This document shows positions 45,349-53,676 of a DNA stretch of 64,000 nt, piece by piece. Where the stretch lies: assembly GCF_900184255.1 (NCBI RefSeq), contig NZ_LT854640.1:1510156-1574155 (forward strand), given 5' to 3'. This DNA is from Haloimpatiens massiliensis. GTDB lineage: Bacteria; Bacillota; Clostridia; Clostridiales; Clostridiaceae. The translations under genes and the position numbers were made by a program. The stretch's first letter is position 1. Each line of letters opens with the position of its first letter. The notes under the pieces are model-generated. The model worked only from the letters and a program-made list of their open reading frames with translations. It ran no database searches and had not been told where the DNA came from.

Positions 45349-46743
45349 TTAATCTTTATTATCTTTTAAAAATTTATGGATATAAAGAATAATAAAGAAT
45401 ATACACATATTGGGTTCACTATAAAAAGAAAGTTTCTTTTGTTTAAAACATTCTTTCTTTTTATTAAACTCTATATTTTTAACAAAAATAGGAGCATATT
45501 GCGTATTTTCTGGTGTGGATATATTAGGCATTATGAAGTATTGCTCCTCTAATAAATCATCAGATTTAAGTGAAAAATCTTTATATCTTTCCACATCATC
45601 TAGATTTGGTGCTTCAGGCCAGCTTAAGACTACACCAGAATTTACTAGCTGATATTTAAATATATTATGAAGTATAGAATTATATTCCTTAAAATCTTTT
45701 ATTGTAGCTTGAATTAATAGGCAGTTTAAATACAACATGATTTCCAAAGAAGAAAACGTATTTTTTTTGTCTTCAGTTGAATAATAGAATATACCTAAGT
45801 TTTCATCGTATAATTTTATAAGGTCATGAAAGATTTTTTGACTTAATTCTTGGAATTTTATAACAGCCATAAATTTATTTATACAAATTAAATTTATAAA
45901 TAAAAGAGATTTTTCTTCTACAGGTTTTTTTAGTTCATCTAAAGCTGTATTTTCATATTTATTTAGTAATAAGTCACAAACATCTAAAAGTAGTAATTTA
46001 GCATTTTCATCCTTAGAATAATGATAAAATATGTTTAGGCTAAAACAAATTTTATTTAATTCTTCTAAAGATAAAGTGTATAAATCATCCTTAAACTCTA
46101 AGAACATCCTTAGTATATCCAGTGAAAATTTTTTGAAATCTTCACTATATTTATCGCCATAGCAGGAGTATTTATAGTAAGCAGCCATAAATAAAGCTTG
46201 ATCTGAAAATTTAAATTTTTTGTTTTTATCTTCAAATACTATATTTTCGGAGAAGGTTTCTGTAGAATCTATTTTATTTACAAACACACCCTCTGGATTT
46301 CTAAGGTAAGAAGCGTAAAATAAAAGTTGATTTCTACATATGGACATATACAATTTATAGTATAGATATTTGTCACCACATATGTTTTCAAAATTCTTGT
46401 AGTAATCTAGTAATTCTAGAAGACAGAGGGTCATAAAAGCATTGGAAGAAGGTGTTACTTCTTTTTTGAATTTTTCCTCATTCCATACTAGTTTTCCATA
46501 TTCATCTATAAATTTGGAATCTGCCTTTTTATAGATGCATAGCAGTGGAGAAAATTCTTTAACTATGTTAATATCGTTATTAGAAAAAGAGTTGTCCTTT
46601 AAATCTTCTAATGGAATTACAATTCCGCATTTTGAATTTAAAACTATATGTTTTAATGATTCCTTAGAAAGGTGAAAAAGTTCGTTTATAATACTATCTT
46701 TATTGATACTACTTATCCTTAAAAAAGGACCAATATATTTCAA
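45349..46743 (-). CDS. Uncharacterised 464-aa protein
   Basis: 464 residues, rich in Lys, Leu, Phe, Tyr and Asn, with no signal peptide, membrane segment or known motif. Predicted mainly helical: repeated stretches such as NAFMTLCLLELLDYYKNF, SDQALFMAAYYKYSCYGDKY, EKSLLFINLICINKFMAVIK and SLEIMLYLNCLLIQATIKDF look like paired amphipathic helices, as in alpha/alpha-barrel proteins. The end has LSWPEAPNLDDVERYKDF. I do not recognise it; an alpha/alpha toroid related to sugar-active enzymes is a guess. ATG at 46743 follows AGGTGG on the minus strand. It is a lone gene opposite gatCAB and rdgB. Confidence 0.6.
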   Translation of the reverse strand: MKYIGPFLRISSINKDSIINELFHLSKESLKHIVLNSKCGIVIPLEDLKDNSFSNNDINIVKEFSPLLCIYKKADSKFIDEYGKLVWNEEKFKKEVTPSSNAFMTLCLLELLDYYKNFENICGDKYLYYKLYMSICRNQLLFYASYLRNPEGVFVNKIDSTETFSENIVFEDKNKKFKFSDQALFMAAYYKYSCYGDKYSEDFKKFSLDILRMFLEFKDDLYTLSLEELNKICFSLNIFYHYSKDENAKLLLLDVCDLLLNKYENTALDELKKPVEEKSLLFINLICINKFMAVIKFQELSQKIFHDLIKLYDENLGIFYYSTEDKKNTFSSLEIMLYLNCLLIQATIKDFKEYNSILHNIFKYQLVNSGVVLSWPEAPNLDDVERYKDFSLKSDDLLEEQYFIMPNISTPENTQYAPIFVKNIEFNKKKECFKQKKLSFYSEPNMCIFFIILYIHKFLKDNKD

Positions 46744-46853
46744 AATATATACACCACCTAAAATTAATCCTTATAAGAATATATGAAAGTTTCATGCAAA
46801 TATTGCTTGTCTATTAAAAAAAGATTAAATAAACTTAAGGAGTGAATTATAAA

Positions 46854-47459
46854 GTGAAAAGATTAGTAGTAGCTAGTAATAATGAACATAAAATTGAAGA
46901 AATAAAAAATATACTTTCTAAATTTGATTTAGAAGTTTTATCTCTAAAGGAAGTAGGAATAAATATTGATATAGAAGAAACAGGGACTACGTTTATGGAA
47001 AATGCTTACATAAAGGCAAGTGAAATATACAAAATAGTAGAAGATGCTATGGTTTTAGCTGATGATTCGGGATTAATGGTAGATGCTTTAGGTGGAGCAC
47101 CAGGTGTATATTCAGCACGTTTTGCAGGAGAACATGGAAATTATAAAAAGAACAACGAGAAGCTTTTAGAGATGCTAAAAGGCATAGATTATGAAGATAG
47201 AAAAGCTAAATTTGTATGTGCAATGGTTTTGATAATAGGGGAAGAAAGAAATATAAAAGTCCAAGGAGAAATAAATGGTGTTATCATAGAGAATGAAGCT
47301 GGAGAAAATGGATTTGGCTATGATCCATTATTTTATGTGCCAGAATATAATATGACTTTTGCTCAAATGGATGGAGAAATAAAGAATAAAATAAGTCATA
47401 GAGCTAGAGCTTTAAGGGAACTTGAAGATAACGTAAGAATAGTAATGCAGGAGGAATAA
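46854..47459 (+). CDS. rdgB: XTP/dITP diphosphatase (RdgB/HAM1)
   Basis: 201 residues from GTG at 46854, after AAGGAGTGAATT; another GTG at 46842 overlaps that site. Motifs: LVVASNNEHKIEEIKNIL at the start, DIEETGTTFMENAYIKA, the metal-binding ADDSGLMVDALGGAPGVYSARFAG, and the closing NGFGYDPLFYVPEYNMTFAQM with KNKISHRARAL. It removes non-standard purine nucleotides (ITP, XTP, dITP) as monophosphate plus pyrophosphate. The stop overlaps the next start by one base (TAATG), so it is translationally coupled to the phosphodiesterase gene. Confidence 0.96.
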   Translation: MKRLVVASNNEHKIEEIKNILSKFDLEVLSLKEVGINIDIEETGTTFMENAYIKASEIYKIVEDAMVLADDSGLMVDALGGAPGVYSARFAGEHGNYKKNNEKLLEMLKGIDYEDRKAKFVCAMVLIIGEERNIKVQGEINGVIIENEAGENGFGYDPLFYVPEYNMTFAQMDGEIKNKISHRARALRELEDNVRIVMQEE

Positions 47460-47935
47460 TGGTGAAAATAGGCATTATAAGTGATACACATAGAAATTTA
47501 ACTTATATAAGTAAATTAGAGGATATATTTAAAGAAATGGATCTAATAATACATTTAGGTGATAATGTTAAAGATGTAGAAGAAATAGCTAATCATTTCA
47601 AATGTCCAGTTATAAGTGTAAAAGGAAATTGTGATTTCACAAATAAAGTACCTGATGAAATAGTAAAAGAAATAGATGGAAAGAAGTTTCTTATAACCCA
47701 TGGACATAAATATGATGTTAAATGGGGAATAGATAGATTAAGATATAGAGCACTGGAATTGCAGGCAGATATAGTGCTATTTGGTCACACTCATTGCTCT
47801 ATGAATCAATGCATTGAAGGTATATGGTACGTGAATCCAGGAAGTCCATCTTTACCTAGGGATGCCAGTAAAACCGTAGCTATTATGACAATTGAGGGCA
47901 ATAAGGTAGATATATCCATAATGGGAATAAACTAA
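47459..47935 (+). CDS. YfcE/MJ0936-family metallophosphoesterase
   Basis: 158 residues with all five metal-site blocks of the family: GIISDTHRN (7-ish), HLGDNV, VKGNCD, ITHGHKYDV and FGHTHC. Proteins of this kind are two-metal phosphodiesterases active on small artificial substrates; the cellular substrate is not settled. It overlaps rdgB by one base and shares its GCAGGAGGAATAATG ribosome site, the rdgB-yfcE pair seen in many clostridia. Confidence 0.93.
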   Translation: MVKIGIISDTHRNLTYISKLEDIFKEMDLIIHLGDNVKDVEEIANHFKCPVISVKGNCDFTNKVPDEIVKEIDGKKFLITHGHKYDVKWGIDRLRYRALELQADIVLFGHTHCSMNQCIEGIWYVNPGSPSLPRDASKTVAIMTIEGNKVDISIMGIN

Positions 47936-47963
47936 AAAACACAAAAAAAATTCTAAAAAGGTA

Positions 47964-47992
47964 TTGACGAAATAGACAGTATAGTGTAGAAT
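47964..47992 (+). promoter_or_regulatory. Promoter of the tRNA array
   Basis: TTGACG (47964-47969), 17-base spacer, TAGAAT (47987-47992), about 65 bases before the first tRNA. Near-consensus boxes and a GC-rich stretch after the -10 (GTCGTCGGG) look like a strong stable-RNA promoter. Confidence 0.75.
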
Positions 47993-48057
47993 AATCATTG
48001 TCGTCGGGAACAAAACATCTGAAATGAAAAAGATGAAGTTTTCAAAGGCAGTGATTT

Positions 48058-48133
48058 CGGGGTGTGGCGCAGATGGGAGCGCGCGTGGTTTGGGACCATG
48101 AGGTCGCAGGTTCAAGCCCTGTCACCCCGACCA
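48058..48133 (+). tRNA. tRNA-Pro (TGG)
   Basis: Acceptor CGGGGTG pairs with CACCCCG; anticodon loop TTTGGGA between CGTGG and CCATG; TTCAAGC T-loop; CCA encoded. First tRNA of the array. Confidence 0.97.
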
Positions 48134-48141
48134 CAAAACTT

Positions 48142-48215
48142 GCGGGTGTTGCTCAATGGTAGAGCGCCAGCCTTCCAAGCTGGACACGAGGGTTCGATTC
48201 CCTTCACCCGCTCCA
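48142..48215 (+). tRNA. tRNA-Gly (TCC)
   Basis: Acceptor GCGGGTG with CACCCGC; loop CTTCCAA between CCAGC and GCTGG; CCA encoded. One of four same copies in the array. Confidence 0.97.
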
Positions 48216-48221
48216 AGATGT

Positions 48222-48298
48222 GCGTCTTTAGCTCAGCTGGATAGAGCAACGGCCTTCTAAGCCGTGTGCCGGGGGTTCGACTCCCTTAAGACGCACCA
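48222..48298 (+). tRNA. tRNA-Arg (TCT)
   Basis: Acceptor GCGTCTT with AAGACGC; anticodon loop CTTCTAA; CCA encoded. Three copies of this gene occur, with small D-loop differences. Confidence 0.97.
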
Positions 48299-48303
48299 AA
48301 AGT

Positions 48304-48379
48304 GTGCCATTAGCTCAGTTGGTAGAGCACCTGACTCTTAATCAGGGTGCCCAGGGTTCGAATCCCTGATGGCGCACCA
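48304..48379 (+). tRNA. tRNA-Lys (CTT)
   Basis: Acceptor GTGCCAT with ATGGCGC (one U-G pair); loop CTCTTAA between CCTGA and TCAGG; CCA encoded. Confidence 0.97.
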
Positions 48380-48392
48380 TTTATTTAAATAT

Positions 48393-48469
<77 letters not shown>

Positions 48470-48474
48470 TATAT

Positions 48475-48549
48475 TGGGATGTCGCCAAGCGGTAAGGCAC
48501 TAGACTTTGACTCTAGCATTCGTAGGTTCGAATCCTGCCATCCCAGCCA
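48475..48549 (+). tRNA. tRNA-Gln (TTG)
   Basis: Acceptor TGGGATG with CATCCCA; loop CTTTGAC between CTAGA and TCTAG; CCA encoded. Its product would be charged with Glu and amidated by GatCAB encoded just upstream, if no GlnRS is present. Confidence 0.97.
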
Positions 48550-48552
48550 AAC

Positions 48553-48628
48553 GATCTACTAGCTCAGTCGGTAGAGCACATGACTTTTAATCATGGTGTC
48601 CGGGGTTCGATTCCCCGGTAGATCACCA
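48553..48628 (+). tRNA. tRNA-Lys (TTT)
   Basis: Acceptor GATCTAC with GTAGATC; loop CTTTTAA between CATGA and TCATG; CCA encoded. Confidence 0.97.
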
Positions 48629-48633
48629 AAAAT

Positions 48634-48717
48634 GCAGGTGTGGCGGAATTGGCAGACGCACTAGACTTAGGATCTAGCGCCAACGGCGTGGGGGTTCGAC
48701 TCCCTTCACCTGCACCA
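48634..48717 (+). tRNA. tRNA-Leu (TAG)
   Basis: 84 bases with the long variable arm of class II tRNAs (CGCCAACGGCG). Acceptor GCAGGTG with CACCTGC; loop CTTAGGA; CCA encoded. Confidence 0.97.
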
Positions 48718-48721
48718 ACAA

Positions 48722-48797
48722 GCGGAAGTGGCTCAGTTGGTAGAGCGCCACCTTGCCAAGGTGGATGTCGCGGGTTCGAGTCCCGTCTTCCGCTCCA
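48722..48797 (+). tRNA. tRNA-Gly (GCC)
   Basis: Acceptor GCGGAAG with CTTCCGC; loop TTGCCAA between CCACC and GGTGG; CCA encoded. Confidence 0.97.
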
Positions 48798-48806
48798 ACA
48801 AAACCT

Positions 48807-48880
48807 GCGGGTGTTGCTCAATGGTAGAGCGCCAGCCTTCCAAGCTGGACACGAGGGTTCGATTCCCTTCACCCGCTCCA
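48807..48880 (+). tRNA. tRNA-Gly (TCC), second copy
   Basis: Same sequence as the gene at 48142; loop CTTCCAA; CCA encoded. Confidence 0.97.
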
Positions 48881-48886
48881 AAATAT

Positions 48887-48963
48887 GCGTCTTTAGCTCA
48901 GCAGGATAGAGCAACGGCCTTCTAAGCCGTGTGCCAGGGGTTCGACTCCCTTAAGACGCACCA
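48887..48963 (+). tRNA. tRNA-Arg (TCT), second copy
   Basis: Like 48222 but with CAGCAGG in the D arm and CCAGGGG in the variable/T region; loop CTTCTAA; CCA encoded. Confidence 0.97.
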
Positions 48964-48968
48964 AAAGT

Positions 48969-49044
48969 GTGCCATTAGCTCAGTTGGTAGAGCACCTGAC
49001 TCTTAATCAGGGTGCCCAGGGTTCGAATCCCTGATGGCGCACCA
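48969..49044 (+). tRNA. tRNA-Lys (CTT), second copy
   Basis: Same sequence as 48304; loop CTCTTAA; CCA encoded. Last gene before the second unit of the duplication. Confidence 0.97.
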
Positions 49045-49067
49045 TTTTTATAAAAAGATCAAGATTT

Positions 49068-49143
49068 CGGGGTGTGGCGCAGATGGGAGCGCGCGTGGTT
49101 TGGGACCATGAGGTCGCAGGTTCAAGCCCTGTCACCCCGACCA
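49068..49143 (+). tRNA. tRNA-Pro (TGG), second copy
   Basis: Same sequence as 48058 and preceded by the same GATTT; loop TTTGGGA; CCA encoded. Confidence 0.97.
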
Positions 49144-49151
49144 CAAAACCT

Positions 49152-49225
49152 GCGGGTGTTGCTCAATGGTAGAGCGCCAGCCTTCCAAGCTGGACACGAG
49201 GGTTCGATTCCCTTCACCCGCTCCA
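49152..49225 (+). tRNA. tRNA-Gly (TCC), third copy
   Basis: Same sequence as 48142; loop CTTCCAA; CCA encoded. Confidence 0.97.
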
Positions 49226-49231
49226 AAATGT

Positions 49232-49308
49232 GCGTCTTTAGCTCAGTTGGATAGAGCAACGGCCTTCTAAGCCGTGTGCCGGGGGTTCGACTCCCTTAAG
49301 ACGCACCA
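49232..49308 (+). tRNA. tRNA-Arg (TCT), third copy
   Basis: Like 48222 with CAGTTGG in the D arm; loop CTTCTAA; CCA encoded. It is followed directly by the His spacer, with Lys(CTT) missing. Confidence 0.97.
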
Positions 49309-49321
49309 TTTATTTAAATAT

Positions 49322-49398
<77 letters not shown>

Positions 49399-49403
49399 TA
49401 TAT

Positions 49404-49478
49404 TGGGATGTCGCCAAGCGGTAAGGCACTAGACTTTGACTCTAGCATTCGTAGGTTCGAATCCTGCCATCCCAGCCA
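49404..49478 (+). tRNA. tRNA-Gln (TTG), second copy
   Basis: Same sequence as 48475; loop CTTTGAC; CCA encoded. Confidence 0.97.
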
Positions 49479-49481
49479 AAC

Positions 49482-49557
49482 GATCTACTAGCTCAGTCGG
49501 TAGAGCACATGACTTTTAATCATGGTGTCCGGGGTTCGATTCCCCGGTAGATCACCA
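49482..49557 (+). tRNA. tRNA-Lys (TTT), second copy
   Basis: Same sequence as 48553; loop CTTTTAA; CCA encoded. Confidence 0.97.
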
Positions 49558-49561
49558 AAAT

Positions 49562-49645
49562 GCAGGTGTGGCGGAATTGGCAGACGCACTAGACTTAGGA
49601 TCTAGCGCCAACGGCGTGGGGGTTCGACTCCCTTCACCTGCACCA
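49562..49645 (+). tRNA. tRNA-Leu (TAG), second copy
   Basis: Same sequence as 48634 with the long variable arm; loop CTTAGGA; CCA encoded. Confidence 0.97.
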
Positions 49646-49649
49646 ATAA

Positions 49650-49725
49650 GCGGAAGTGGCTCAGTTGGTAGAGCGCCACCTTGCCAAGGTGGATGTCGCG
49701 GGTTCGAGTCCCGTCTTCCGCTCCA
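49650..49725 (+). tRNA. tRNA-Gly (GCC), second copy
   Basis: Same sequence as 48722; loop TTGCCAA; CCA encoded. Confidence 0.97.
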
Positions 49726-49734
49726 ACAAAACCT

Positions 49735-49808
49735 GCGGGTGTTGCTCAATGGTAGAGCGCCAGCCTTCCAAGCTGGACACGAGGGTTCGATTCCCTTCAC
49801 CCGCTCCA
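49735..49808 (+). tRNA. tRNA-Gly (TCC), fourth copy
   Basis: Same sequence as 48142; loop CTTCCAA; CCA encoded. End of the duplicated part. Confidence 0.97.
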
Positions 49809-49810
49809 AA

Positions 49811-49840
49811 TGCGCCTTTGATTTAACAATTAAAGGCGCA
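49811..49840 (+). terminator. Hairpin between the array and the last tRNA
   Basis: TGCGCCTTT pairs with AAAGGCGCA around 12 bases. Only a weak T-rich tail (TTATTAATG) follows, so it may pause, process or partly terminate the transcript before tRNA-Arg(TCG). Confidence 0.55.
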
Positions 49841-49863
49841 TTATTAATGAAGAGATATTTGTT

Positions 49864-49940
49864 GCGCCCATAGCTCAGTTGGATAGAGTGACAGACTTCG
49901 AATCTGGAGGTCGAGGGTTCGAATCCCCCTGGGCGCACCA
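49864..49940 (+). tRNA. tRNA-Arg (TCG)
   Basis: Acceptor GCGCCCA with TGGGCGC; anticodon loop CTTCGAA between CAGA and TCTG; CCA encoded. It is outside the duplicated units and single in this array. Confidence 0.95.
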
Positions 49941-49970
49941 TGTAAGGCAAGAACGTAGGGCACCTGTATC

Positions 49971-50016
49971 AAGGCTTTAGGAGATTTTGTAGATTCCTTA
50001 AAGCCTTCTTTTTTTA
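49971..50016 (+). terminator. Terminator of the tRNA array
   Basis: AAGGCTTTAGGA pairs with TCCTTAAAGCCTT around 11 bases (one bulge), followed by CTTTTTTT. Confidence 0.9.
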
Positions 50017-50616
50017 CTCTAAAAAAGCTATTTTCCCATACTTCCTATTTTCATTAGCTTCTAAATGTTAATAATATAGCTAAAAGCCTTCATAAAAGTG
50101 GAGAATTTTTAATTTATCCATTTGTTTATTGCAAAAGACAAATAGTGCGTTAGCAAAAGAATATAGTTTAAATTGATTTTGAACTATAAATAACTAATTT
50201 ATCAATACTTTTTCGGAAATCCGTGTAGCCGCATGCAATATAAATCTTTTCTACTTTATTACAAATCTATTTGGTTATTTTATTGTGAAATTATTGAAAC
50301 TGAAATGCAATATTATAGATATTATAATATTTTATGTAATTATATTGATTTAATCTTATTTTCTAATAAAAATTAGATTATTAATTATGGAAAACATTAA
50401 TTATAATTAATCTATGCAAAATTATAATAGAAAGGTTATATTAACGCTCTAATTTACAATAAATGAAAAAAATGTTAATATAAAAATGTGATAATATTTA
50501 AAATATTAACCATAAATTGAATATTGTGAAATAAAATCAAATAATGCGGCAGGACAAAGAGAGCATTAACTCTATAAAAATTTATTTAAAATAAGATTTT
50601 AATGTATGGAGGTAAT
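50017..50616. other. Intergenic region before the ABC operon
   Basis: About 600 very AT-rich bases with no frame that looks coding. It contains an inverted repeat around ATTAATTATGG...CATTAATTATAATTAAT (about 50380-50412) and a short GC-richer patch (CGGAAATCCGTGTAGCCGCA at about 50215). The promoter of the following ABC operon must lie here; no clear two-component or other operator could be named. Confidence 0.45.
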
Positions 50617-51267
50617 ATGGAAATAAAGGTTGAAAATCTTACGAAAACATATTGTAAAAAAAATCGAGAAATAAAGGTAATAAGCAATTTTAATTATATC
50701 TTTGAAAGTGGAAAGTTATATCTTATAAAAGGAGAATCAGGCAAGGGAAAAACCACATTGCTTACATTGGTATCGCTTTTGCAAAGACAAACAGAGGGTA
50801 AAATTTATTATAATGAAAATTTAGTGAGTAATTTAACAAATGAACAACAGTGTTCTATACGTAGGGACAAGCTAGGTGTAATATTTCAAGATTACAATCT
50901 TTTAGATGGACTTACAGCGATAGAAAATATAACATTAGCTAACTTATGCCAAGGGAAAGGGAATAAGGAAGAAATATACAAAAAAGCTATAGAGATTTTG
51001 GAAAAACTAAATATGGCTCATAGGGCTAATCATTATCCGTATGAAGTGTCAGGTGGGGAACAACAACGGGTTGGCGTAGCAAGAGCTCTTATTAATGAGC
51101 CAGATATATTGATATGTGATGAACCAGTTTCCAATTTAGATAAAGACAATGTTTCAACAATAGTAGAAATAATCAATAAATACTGTCATGAAAAAGGAAA
51201 AATCTGCATTATAGCAAGTCATGAAGATAGTTTTAATGAATGTGCTGATAAGGTAATTAATATGTAA
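50617..51267 (+). CDS. ABC transporter ATP-binding protein (MacB/LolD type)
   Basis: 216 residues from ATG at 50617, after ATGGAGGTAAT. Walker A GESGKGKTTL (about 37-46), Q-loop IFQDYNLLDGLTAIENI, signature VSGGEQQR, Walker B ILICDEPVSNLD and H-loop ASHEDSF are all present. It pairs with the FtsX-type permease 24 bases downstream. Such ATPases drive export or extrusion of peptides, lipoproteins or antibiotics from the outer leaflet. Together with the following two genes it forms an operon with a membrane-anchored accessory protein. Confidence 0.9.
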   Translation: MEIKVENLTKTYCKKNREIKVISNFNYIFESGKLYLIKGESGKGKTTLLTLVSLLQRQTEGKIYYNENLVSNLTNEQQCSIRRDKLGVIFQDYNLLDGLTAIENITLANLCQGKGNKEEIYKKAIEILEKLNMAHRANHYPYEVSGGEQQRVGVARALINEPDILICDEPVSNLDKDNVSTIVEIINKYCHEKGKICIIASHEDSFNECADKVINM

Positions 51268-51291
51268 AACTAAATGAGAGGAGAATAAAGT

Positions 51292-52455
51292 GTGTTTAGA
51301 AAATTGCTTACTAATGTGTTTTTTGAAAAGAAAAGAATATTATTTGCAATAATAATTATTACTACTATCTTATTGACATATGTAGGAATACAAGTAGCGT
51401 ATTATTCTAATAGAGGTTCAACTTTGGCAACGCCAGATTTTGAGGTTTATGGAAAAGGGGATATATATGGAAGTAGGGGGTATGAATTATTTGGAGATGT
51501 TTCCACATTAAGTGAGGAAACAAAGAAAGTTTTAGGTGATGATATAAAAGTTTATGGAATGGTTGTAAGAAATATAGAAACAAAAAGTAAGAATGGTTTC
51601 TTTGAAAGGATTAATTACTGGGTATATGGAGTAGAGGATTCTTTTTTAGAGGATGTTATAAAAAAACAACTTAAAGAAGGGAAAATGCTAAGTAGTGGTA
51701 AGGATGAAGTTGTTATTGGAGCATATGCTGCTAATTATTTTAAATTAAAAGTAGGTAATAAGATAAACATACCTATTACATTAGGTAAAGATATGGACAT
51801 GAAGGATAAAGGGAAGTATATTGTTACAGGCATAATAAATGAGAATGCAGATTTTTTTAAATCAGGAATATTTATGTCAAAAAATACTTTTGATACAGAC
51901 AAGGGAAAAACAAATGAAAATGCTATAGTAGGCTATTTTAAAGGGTATAAAGCGGTTGAAAAATATAAGAATAATTATAATGGGCTAAGTAAACTTTTCT
52001 CAAAGCACAATATAGGTTCCATTAATGAAAATTTTCGCAATAAGCTAGATGTAAAAAGGAATATAGTCATTAATATTTCATTTGTATGTTTAATTAGTAT
52101 AGTTATATTATTTCTTCTAGTGTCATATTTCATGAAAGGAATAAAAAAGAAGATAGGATTGTTAAAAGCACTTGGTATATCAGACAGATATATCTTAAAA
52201 GTTATTGTGGGTGGGTTAGGAATTATATTATTGTTATCTCTAATTTTATCTAACATAATTACTTTTTTAGTTAGTCTATATATGAATAAATCTATAAGTG
52301 ATTTTTTAGGCTTTAGTGTAGAAGTTATTTCTATAAACTGGCTAGTTATATTGGTGGAAACTACAATAACATTAGTACAAGTAATTACAATATCTATAGC
52401 AATAAAGCTTATAAGTGCAAAGATATCTCCAAGAGATTCTATGATTAAATCTTAA
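51292..52455 (+). CDS. FtsX/MacB-like ABC permease
   Basis: 387 residues from GTG at 51292, after GAGGAGAATAAA. One N-terminal membrane segment (about 15-35, ILFAIIIITTILLTYVGIQV), a large extracytoplasmic domain (about 40-255) of the MacB periplasmic type, then three membrane segments near the C-terminus (about 258-280, 303-330, 352-378). This 1+3 layout is diagnostic of FtsX-type permeases. It would dimerise and be driven by the ATPase upstream; such machines often push substrates outward without a classical channel. Ends with KISPRDSMIKS, near the usual P-x-x-x-L/M-R terminus. Confidence 0.87.
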   Translation: MFRKLLTNVFFEKKRILFAIIIITTILLTYVGIQVAYYSNRGSTLATPDFEVYGKGDIYGSRGYELFGDVSTLSEETKKVLGDDIKVYGMVVRNIETKSKNGFFERINYWVYGVEDSFLEDVIKKQLKEGKMLSSGKDEVVIGAYAANYFKLKVGNKINIPITLGKDMDMKDKGKYIVTGIINENADFFKSGIFMSKNTFDTDKGKTNENAIVGYFKGYKAVEKYKNNYNGLSKLFSKHNIGSINENFRNKLDVKRNIVINISFVCLISIVILFLLVSYFMKGIKKKIGLLKALGISDRYILKVIVGGLGIILLLSLILSNIITFLVSLYMNKSISDFLGFSVEVISINWLVILVETTITLVQVITISIAIKLISAKISPRDSMIKS

Positions 52456-52481
52456 TTGCATAAAGTTAGGAGGAAGGTTAA

Positions 52482-52874
52482 ATGAACAAAAAAAAAGATA
52501 CAATTTCGAAAATTGTTATTTGCATATCTCTTTGTATATTAATTTATACTTTTATAAATGAATATAAGAAAATGAAAACTCCCTTAAATACTGGAGTAAG
52601 CTATTCTGAGGCAACAGATTTTGATGAAACCATACCTTTTAAAGTTAAGGGAGAGGATCAAGTAGAATTTTCAGTTTCAGCATCAGTTAAAGAGGGAGAT
52701 ATGCAAATATTGATAACTAATCCTGAAAACGTTGAAGTGTTTAATAAAAAGGCAAAGAAAATAAACGAAAAGGTAAAAGTTAAAGCTATAAAAGGAATGT
52801 GGAGTTATAGGGTTATCTCTAAGAGTTCCACAGATGGAAAATACAATATAACTTGTAAGTTGAAGAACAGATAA
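52482..52874 (+). CDS. Membrane-anchored extracytoplasmic protein of the ABC operon
   Basis: 130 residues: a basic start (MNKKKD), a membrane anchor (about 9-26, ISKIVICISLCILIYTFI) and an outside domain of about 100 residues, probably a small beta-sandwich (EDQVEFSVSASVKEGDMQIL, then GMWSYRVISKSSTDGKYNI). ATG follows AGGAGGAAGG, 26 bases after the permease, so it is in the same operon. I do not recognise the family. By place and topology it could be a substrate-binding or sensing partner of the transporter. Confidence 0.6.
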   Translation: MNKKKDTISKIVICISLCILIYTFINEYKKMKTPLNTGVSYSEATDFDETIPFKVKGEDQVEFSVSASVKEGDMQILITNPENVEVFNKKAKKINEKVKVKAIKGMWSYRVISKSSTDGKYNITCKLKNR

Positions 52875-52971
52875 AGAAGAAGGCTTTTTTTCTCTACGGC
52901 AAATTAAATCTATTGCTTCCTATTATGTATATGTTTACAAATTGTATATTACATATAAGGGGGAATTTTCT

Positions 52972-53589
52972 ATGAAAAAACCAATTTTTAAGAAATGGTG
53001 GTTCTGGTTAATCATTGTAGTTATTGTCATAGCTGCTATAGGAGGAGGAAATAGTAATAATAAAGTTTCTAAATCAGATAATAAGTCCACAAGCACTAGT
53101 ACGAAACCAGAAGAAAAGAAAGAGGAGACAGAAGAAGAGACAGAAGAAGAGACAGAAGTAAATTATGATAACTTCTTAAAAATTAAAATGGGAATGAAGT
53201 ATGATGCTGTTGTTAAAATTATAGGAGAAGGAAAACAGGATAGTTCTAGTGAAGTATCTGGGATTAAGACAACTATATACTCATGGAGCGGCAATGGAAT
53301 AAGTAGCATGAATGTTACTATACAGAATAATGTTGTAACTGGAAAGGCTCAAATGGGATTAAGAGAACCAGATGCAGAAGTTACACTTGATAAATTCAAT
53401 AAAGTTAAAGAAGGCATGACATATGATGAAGTTAAGGCAGTATTGGGAGAAGGTCAGATAACTTCACAAACAAAAATAATGGACACTGAAAGTATAATGT
53501 ATAGTTGGATAAATAAAGATGGTTCAAATATGAATTGTACTTTTACGGGAAATAAGATGCAAATGAAAGCACAATTTGAGTTGAAATAA
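52972..53589 (+). CDS. Membrane-anchored protein with two DUF3862/BLIP-like repeats
   Basis: 205 residues from ATG at 52972, after AAGGGGGAATTT. A membrane anchor (about 8-23, WWFWLIIVVIVIAAIGG) is followed by a Ser/Thr/Lys linker with a repetitive acidic stretch (EETEEETEEETE) and two repeats of about 65 residues. Each begins F-x-K-x-K-x-G-M-x-Y-D-x-V and continues G-E-G...YSW (LKIKMGMKYDAVVKIIGEG; FNKVKEGMTYDEVKAVLGEG), the pattern of beta-lactamase-inhibitor-protein-like DUF3862 domains. The role is unknown. It lies 97 bases after the ABC operon and may be expressed separately. Confidence 0.72.
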   Translation: MKKPIFKKWWFWLIIVVIVIAAIGGGNSNNKVSKSDNKSTSTSTKPEEKKEETEEETEEETEVNYDNFLKIKMGMKYDAVVKIIGEGKQDSSSEVSGIKTTIYSWSGNGISSMNVTIQNNVVTGKAQMGLREPDAEVTLDKFNKVKEGMTYDEVKAVLGEGQITSQTKIMDTESIMYSWINKDGSNMNCTFTGNKMQMKAQFELK

Positions 53590-53595
53590 AAGTGA

Positions 53596-53623
53596 GGTTC
53601 TAGTTTATCTAGAGCCTTTTTTA
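53596..53623 (+). terminator. Terminator
   Basis: GGTTCTAG pairs with CTAGAGCC (one wobble) around TTTAT, followed by six Ts. Confidence 0.85.
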
Positions 53624-53676
53624 TTCTTTTAAATTAGAATATACATTCGATATAATATATAATATTACAGATAGAA

